Shown here one piece after another: positions 61,882 through 64,000 of a stretch of 64,000 bases of DNA. The notes beneath the pieces are model-generated. The model was given only the letters and a program-made list of their open reading frames with translations. It had not been told where the DNA came from and searched no databases. Source of the DNA: Phycisphaeraceae bacterium (GTDB lineage: Bacteria; Planctomycetota; Phycisphaerae; Phycisphaerales; UBA1924); contig JAHBXH010000001.1 of NCBI GenBank assembly GCA_019636555.1, positions 1,518,928 through 1,582,927 on the forward strand, in the 5' to 3' direction. The stretch's first letter is position 1. Each line of letters opens with the position of its first letter. The position numbers were made by a program, and so were the translations under genes.

Positions 61882-62373
61882 ATGAAACCCACCGAGGCAC
61901 TCGCCGCGAACCTCGACAGCGCCTTTCTCGGCAAGGGCTGGCACGGGCCCACGTTTCTCGGCTCTCTTCGGGGCGTTTCACCTGCCGAAGCGCTCCAACA
62001 ACCCAAAAACTGCGCGCACAGTCTCTGGGATCTTCTCCTTCACACGACCTATTGGAAATACACGATCCTCGTTCGCCTCGGCGTCGCCGAGCCCAACACT
62101 TTCCCGCGCTCGCCGAGCAATTGGCCCAAGACACCCGATCGAGCGCTGCCGGCGCGTGAACTCGCGCGCGTGTGGAAAGCCGATCTCAAGCTCGCGCGCG
62201 AGATGCACGCCCGACTCAAACGCGCCCTCAGCACACTCGCCGAATCGCAACTCGATCGGATTCCCCCCGGCGGCAAATCATGGACTGCGCGCCAACTCAT
62301 CAGCGGCATCGCTGCTCACGATGTCTATCACGCCGGGCAGGCTCAGCTCATCAAGAAAATGATCCGCCGCTGA
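61882..62373 (+). CDS. DinB family protein
   Basis: A 163-residue four-helix DinB/YfiT-like protein. The three metal-binding His positions are visible: NCAHSLWDLLLHTTYW in the first half and IAAHDVYHAGQAQLIKKMI at the end. Family members include bacillithiol- or mycothiol-dependent transferases and many of unknown function. The ATG at 61882 gives the normal start; the frame is open upstream into the toxin gene. It stands alone, 91 bases after the toxin. Confidence 0.85.
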   Translation: MKPTEALAANLDSAFLGKGWHGPTFLGSLRGVSPAEALQQPKNCAHSLWDLLLHTTYWKYTILVRLGVAEPNTFPRSPSNWPKTPDRALPARELARVWKADLKLAREMHARLKRALSTLAESQLDRIPPGGKSWTARQLISGIAAHDVYHAGQAQLIKKMIRR

Positions 62374-62503
62374 AGAACCTTGCGAAAGGCGGCTCCGAGA
62401 ATCCGCGCGGAACTCTTCTCGCTCATCATCGCTCTCCGAGCGATGCTCCAACCCCTGCAAACCCAACTGAAACGTTCCACGGTCGTTTCACGTTCGGAAA
62501 ATC

Positions 62504-62571
62504 GGCATTCGGCATTCGGCATTCGGCATTTGCTATTTGCCATTTGGCCCTTTGTTCTTTGGCCCTTTTCC
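62504..62571 (+). repeat. GGCATTC tandem repeat followed by TTTGGCCC repeat arms
   Basis: Three exact GGCATTC units and one GGCATTT (62504-62531), then ATTTGGCCCTTTG (62542-62554) and TTTGGCCCTTT (62558-62568). The 13-base string ATTTGGCCCTTTG is identical to the right end of the four-helix-bundle cassette at 58961-58973. It lies just before the LacI-type gene and could affect its expression. Confidence 0.65.
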
Positions 62572-62595
62572 TCCGCCCTATCTACCATCACCCCC

Positions 62596-63639
62596 GTGCC
62601 TCTCCACGAAACAACTCCGAGCGCGGGCCCAGACCCCATCTCGATCCGTGACGTCGCCGCAACCGCCGGCGTTTCCATCGCCACCGTCAGCCGCGTGATC
62701 AACGACTCGCCCGCCGTTGCCGCGGCAACCGCCGCGAAAGTGCGCGAGGTGATTACGCGCCTCGGCTACGTGCCCAATCCGATGGCGAAAGTCTTTTCCT
62801 CGCGCGAAAGCCACATCATCGGCCTCGCGCTGCCGCGCTTCCACGGCGAATTCATGACGTGGCTCCTGCACGGTGCCGATGAAGAAGCGACGCAGCTCGG
62901 TTACCACCTGATGATGACCACGATCGCCAAGAGCGAAGACGGGACGGCGCGCAGCCACATCGTCGGGTCCTTGCTCATCGATGCGCTCCTCGTCGTCATC
63001 ACCGAACAGGACGATCCGCTCGCGGAAGATGTGCTCGCGTCCGGCGTGCCCACCGTCGTGCTCGATACCGACATGTCCAAGCAGGGGCTCGACAGCGTCA
63101 TCCTCGACAACGAGCGGGGAACGCGCGAGGCCGTCGATCACTTGCTGCGCTGGGTCGAGCCCGCATCGCTCTACTTCGTCGGCGGTCCGCCCCAGAACTA
63201 CGACACGCAGCAGCGAGCCAAAGGATTCACTGCGGCGCTCGAGGCGCGCGGCTGGCAGGTCACTCCAGAACAGATCGAGATGGGCGATTACTCGCTCGAG
63301 TGGGGCAAGGAATGGGCCATCCGAATGTCGCGCCGGGGCAAGCTCTCCGGTGCCGTGCTCGCGGCGAACGACAAGATCGCCTGCGGCATCATGCACGCCG
63401 CGGGAGACCTGAAAGTCTCGGTCCCCGATCAGCTCCGCGTGATCGGCTTCAACGATTCGCAGATCTCGCGACTGGTTCGCCCGAGGCTTTCAACGGTCGC
63501 GCTCCCGATGGCCGAGATGGGTGCGCTCGCCGTGCGCACATTGGTCCGCCGCATCGAGCACCCGCACGCCGAGGTGCATTGCACCAAGTTGCCCACGAAG
63601 CTGCTGATCCGGGAGAGCAGCACCGCCGTGCATTTCTGA
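62596..63639 (+). CDS. LacI family transcriptional regulator
   Basis: DNA-binding regulator of 347 residues. The LacI helix-turn-helix and hinge are SIRDVAATAGVSIATVSRVI and LGYVPNPMAKVFSSRESHII. The periplasmic-binding-protein-like sensor domain has SLLIDALLVVITEQDDPL, DSVILDNERGTREAVDHLLR, GAVLAANDKIACGIMHAA and RVIGFNDSQISRLVRPRLST. The start is a GTG at 62596; the frame is open further upstream but there it encodes repeat sequence. No sugar genes adjoin it, so the target is unknown. Confidence 0.93.
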   Translation: MPLHETTPSAGPDPISIRDVAATAGVSIATVSRVINDSPAVAAATAAKVREVITRLGYVPNPMAKVFSSRESHIIGLALPRFHGEFMTWLLHGADEEATQLGYHLMMTTIAKSEDGTARSHIVGSLLIDALLVVITEQDDPLAEDVLASGVPTVVLDTDMSKQGLDSVILDNERGTREAVDHLLRWVEPASLYFVGGPPQNYDTQQRAKGFTAALEARGWQVTPEQIEMGDYSLEWGKEWAIRMSRRGKLSGAVLAANDKIACGIMHAAGDLKVSVPDQLRVIGFNDSQISRLVRPRLSTVALPMAEMGALAVRTLVRRIEHPHAEVHCTKLPTKLLIRESSTAVHF

Positions 63640-63650
63640 TTGTGCAGAAA

Positions 63651-63685
63651 CCCCCTCCCGGAGGGAGGGGGCTTGGGGGTGGGCG
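63651..63685 (+). repeat. G-rich palindromic repeat, solo copy
   Basis: A perfect palindrome CCCCCTCCC/GGGAGGGGG around GGA (63651-63671), then CTTGGGGGTGGGCG. Nearly identical to the left end of the DUF559 cassette (49121) and in the same orientation. It lies 12 bp after the LacI-type stop. Confidence 0.85.
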
Positions 63686-63761
63686 AGCGATGTCGGAGAT
63701 GGGGTGAGCGCGTCCGAGTTTCTCACTTTCGTCGCGGAGGATTGGCGTCGAACAATCCCCC

Positions 63762-64000
63762 GTGTGCGGCAGATACACCCATCTCTTCACCTGGGCAGAG
63801 CTCCATCGCCTGATGAGCCTCGGCAATCTCACGCCGCAGGAGCAGCAGGAAATCGAGAAGGCGCTCAAGAAGCGCTACAACGTCGCGCCGCAGCAGCAGG
63901 CGCCCGTGATCATCACCGATGGCCCGCTGCACCGGCTCGAGTTCTTTCGCTGGGGCCTCATCCCGTTCTGGTCGAAGGACGCCTCGATCGCCAATCGCAC
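63762..64000 (+). CDS. SRAP-domain protein (YedK/HMCES-like), 3' end cut by window edge
   Basis: The GTG at 63762 is followed at once by TGC, giving Cys2 in V-CGRYTHLFTW, the N-terminal nucleophile that SRAP proteins use after Met removal. The next conserved block YNVAPQQQAPVI carries the Asn of the active site, and FRWGLIPFWSKD follows. These proteins form a covalent link to abasic sites in single-stranded DNA and protect them; bacterial members are tied to the SOS response. About 80 residues are visible of an expected 220 or so. Confidence 0.93.
   Translation, partial: MCGRYTHLFTWAELHRLMSLGNLTPQEQQEIEKALKKRYNVAPQQQAPVIITDGPLHRLEFFRWGLIPFWSKDASIANR

Noticed and set aside
62504..62531. Possible CRISPR repeat
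   Set aside because: The unit is only seven bases, directly tandem with no spacers, and has no cas genes nearby.

Overview
The window is GC-rich bacterial DNA that looks like a member of the Planctomycetota, most likely class Phycisphaerae. This is inferred from gene content, not from a marker-gene search. The pointers are secreted proteins with C-terminal P-x-P-G...RRRR sorting tails, extracellular proteins ending in paired dockerin-like repeats, families of large type II pseudopilin-like proteins, a fragmentary division cluster, and common GTG/TTG starts.

Layout. 1-4 kb holds an S49 peptidase cut by the window edge and a secreted metzincin protease. 4.5-10.4 kb holds a pseudopilin and a short cell-wall/division cluster (rsmH, a LysM protein, an FtsL-like protein, ftsI). 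10.7-20.4 kb has a sorting-tail protein, an ABC ATPase, two acetyltransferases, a frameshifted trypsin-like lipoprotein, a 38-residue membrane protein, a prolyl oligopeptidase, a polysaccharide deacetylase, an esterase and an unknown lipoprotein. 20.5-35.8 kb is mostly housekeeping: cysK, recA, a PhoU-like gene, eno, a DUF433/DUF5615 toxin-antitoxin pair, mlaD/mlaF, a Nudix hydrolase, a queuosine-precursor transporter, a B12-binding/MeaB fusion, scpB, a PilZ protein and rny. 35.9-43.5 kb has a beta-propeller-like secreted protein, a zinc-ribbon membrane protein and three tandem pseudopilins. 43.6-60.5 kb has serC and then acyl-CoA metabolism: a methylcrotonyl-CoA-type carboxyltransferase, HMG-CoA lyase, three enoyl-CoA hydratase-family proteins, an acyl-CoA dehydrogenase, and the E1alpha, E1beta and E2 subunits of a 2-oxoacid dehydrogenase. 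Together these fit leucine/branched-chain breakdown feeding acetyl-CoA; the B12/MeaB fusion at 29.4 kb fits the propionate/methylmalonate branch. 60.5-64 kb has a probable PD-(D/E)xK nuclease, a second toxin-antitoxin pair, DinB, a LacI regulator and the start of a SRAP-domain gene.

The most unusual feature is a set of small repeat-bounded insertions. The HMG-CoA lyase gene carries an in-frame insert of about 500 bp that encodes a DUF559 (Vsr-like) nuclease domain and is bounded by inverted copies of a G-rich palindromic repeat. The same repeat occurs alone at two intergenic sites, in degenerate form at a third is not excluded, and in frame within the E2 linker. A second cassette, a four-helix-bundle (23S intervening-sequence type) gene bounded by a perfect 16-bp inverted repeat, sits between E1beta and E2. 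Neither cassette carries a transposase. No rRNA, tRNA or CRISPR array was recognised.
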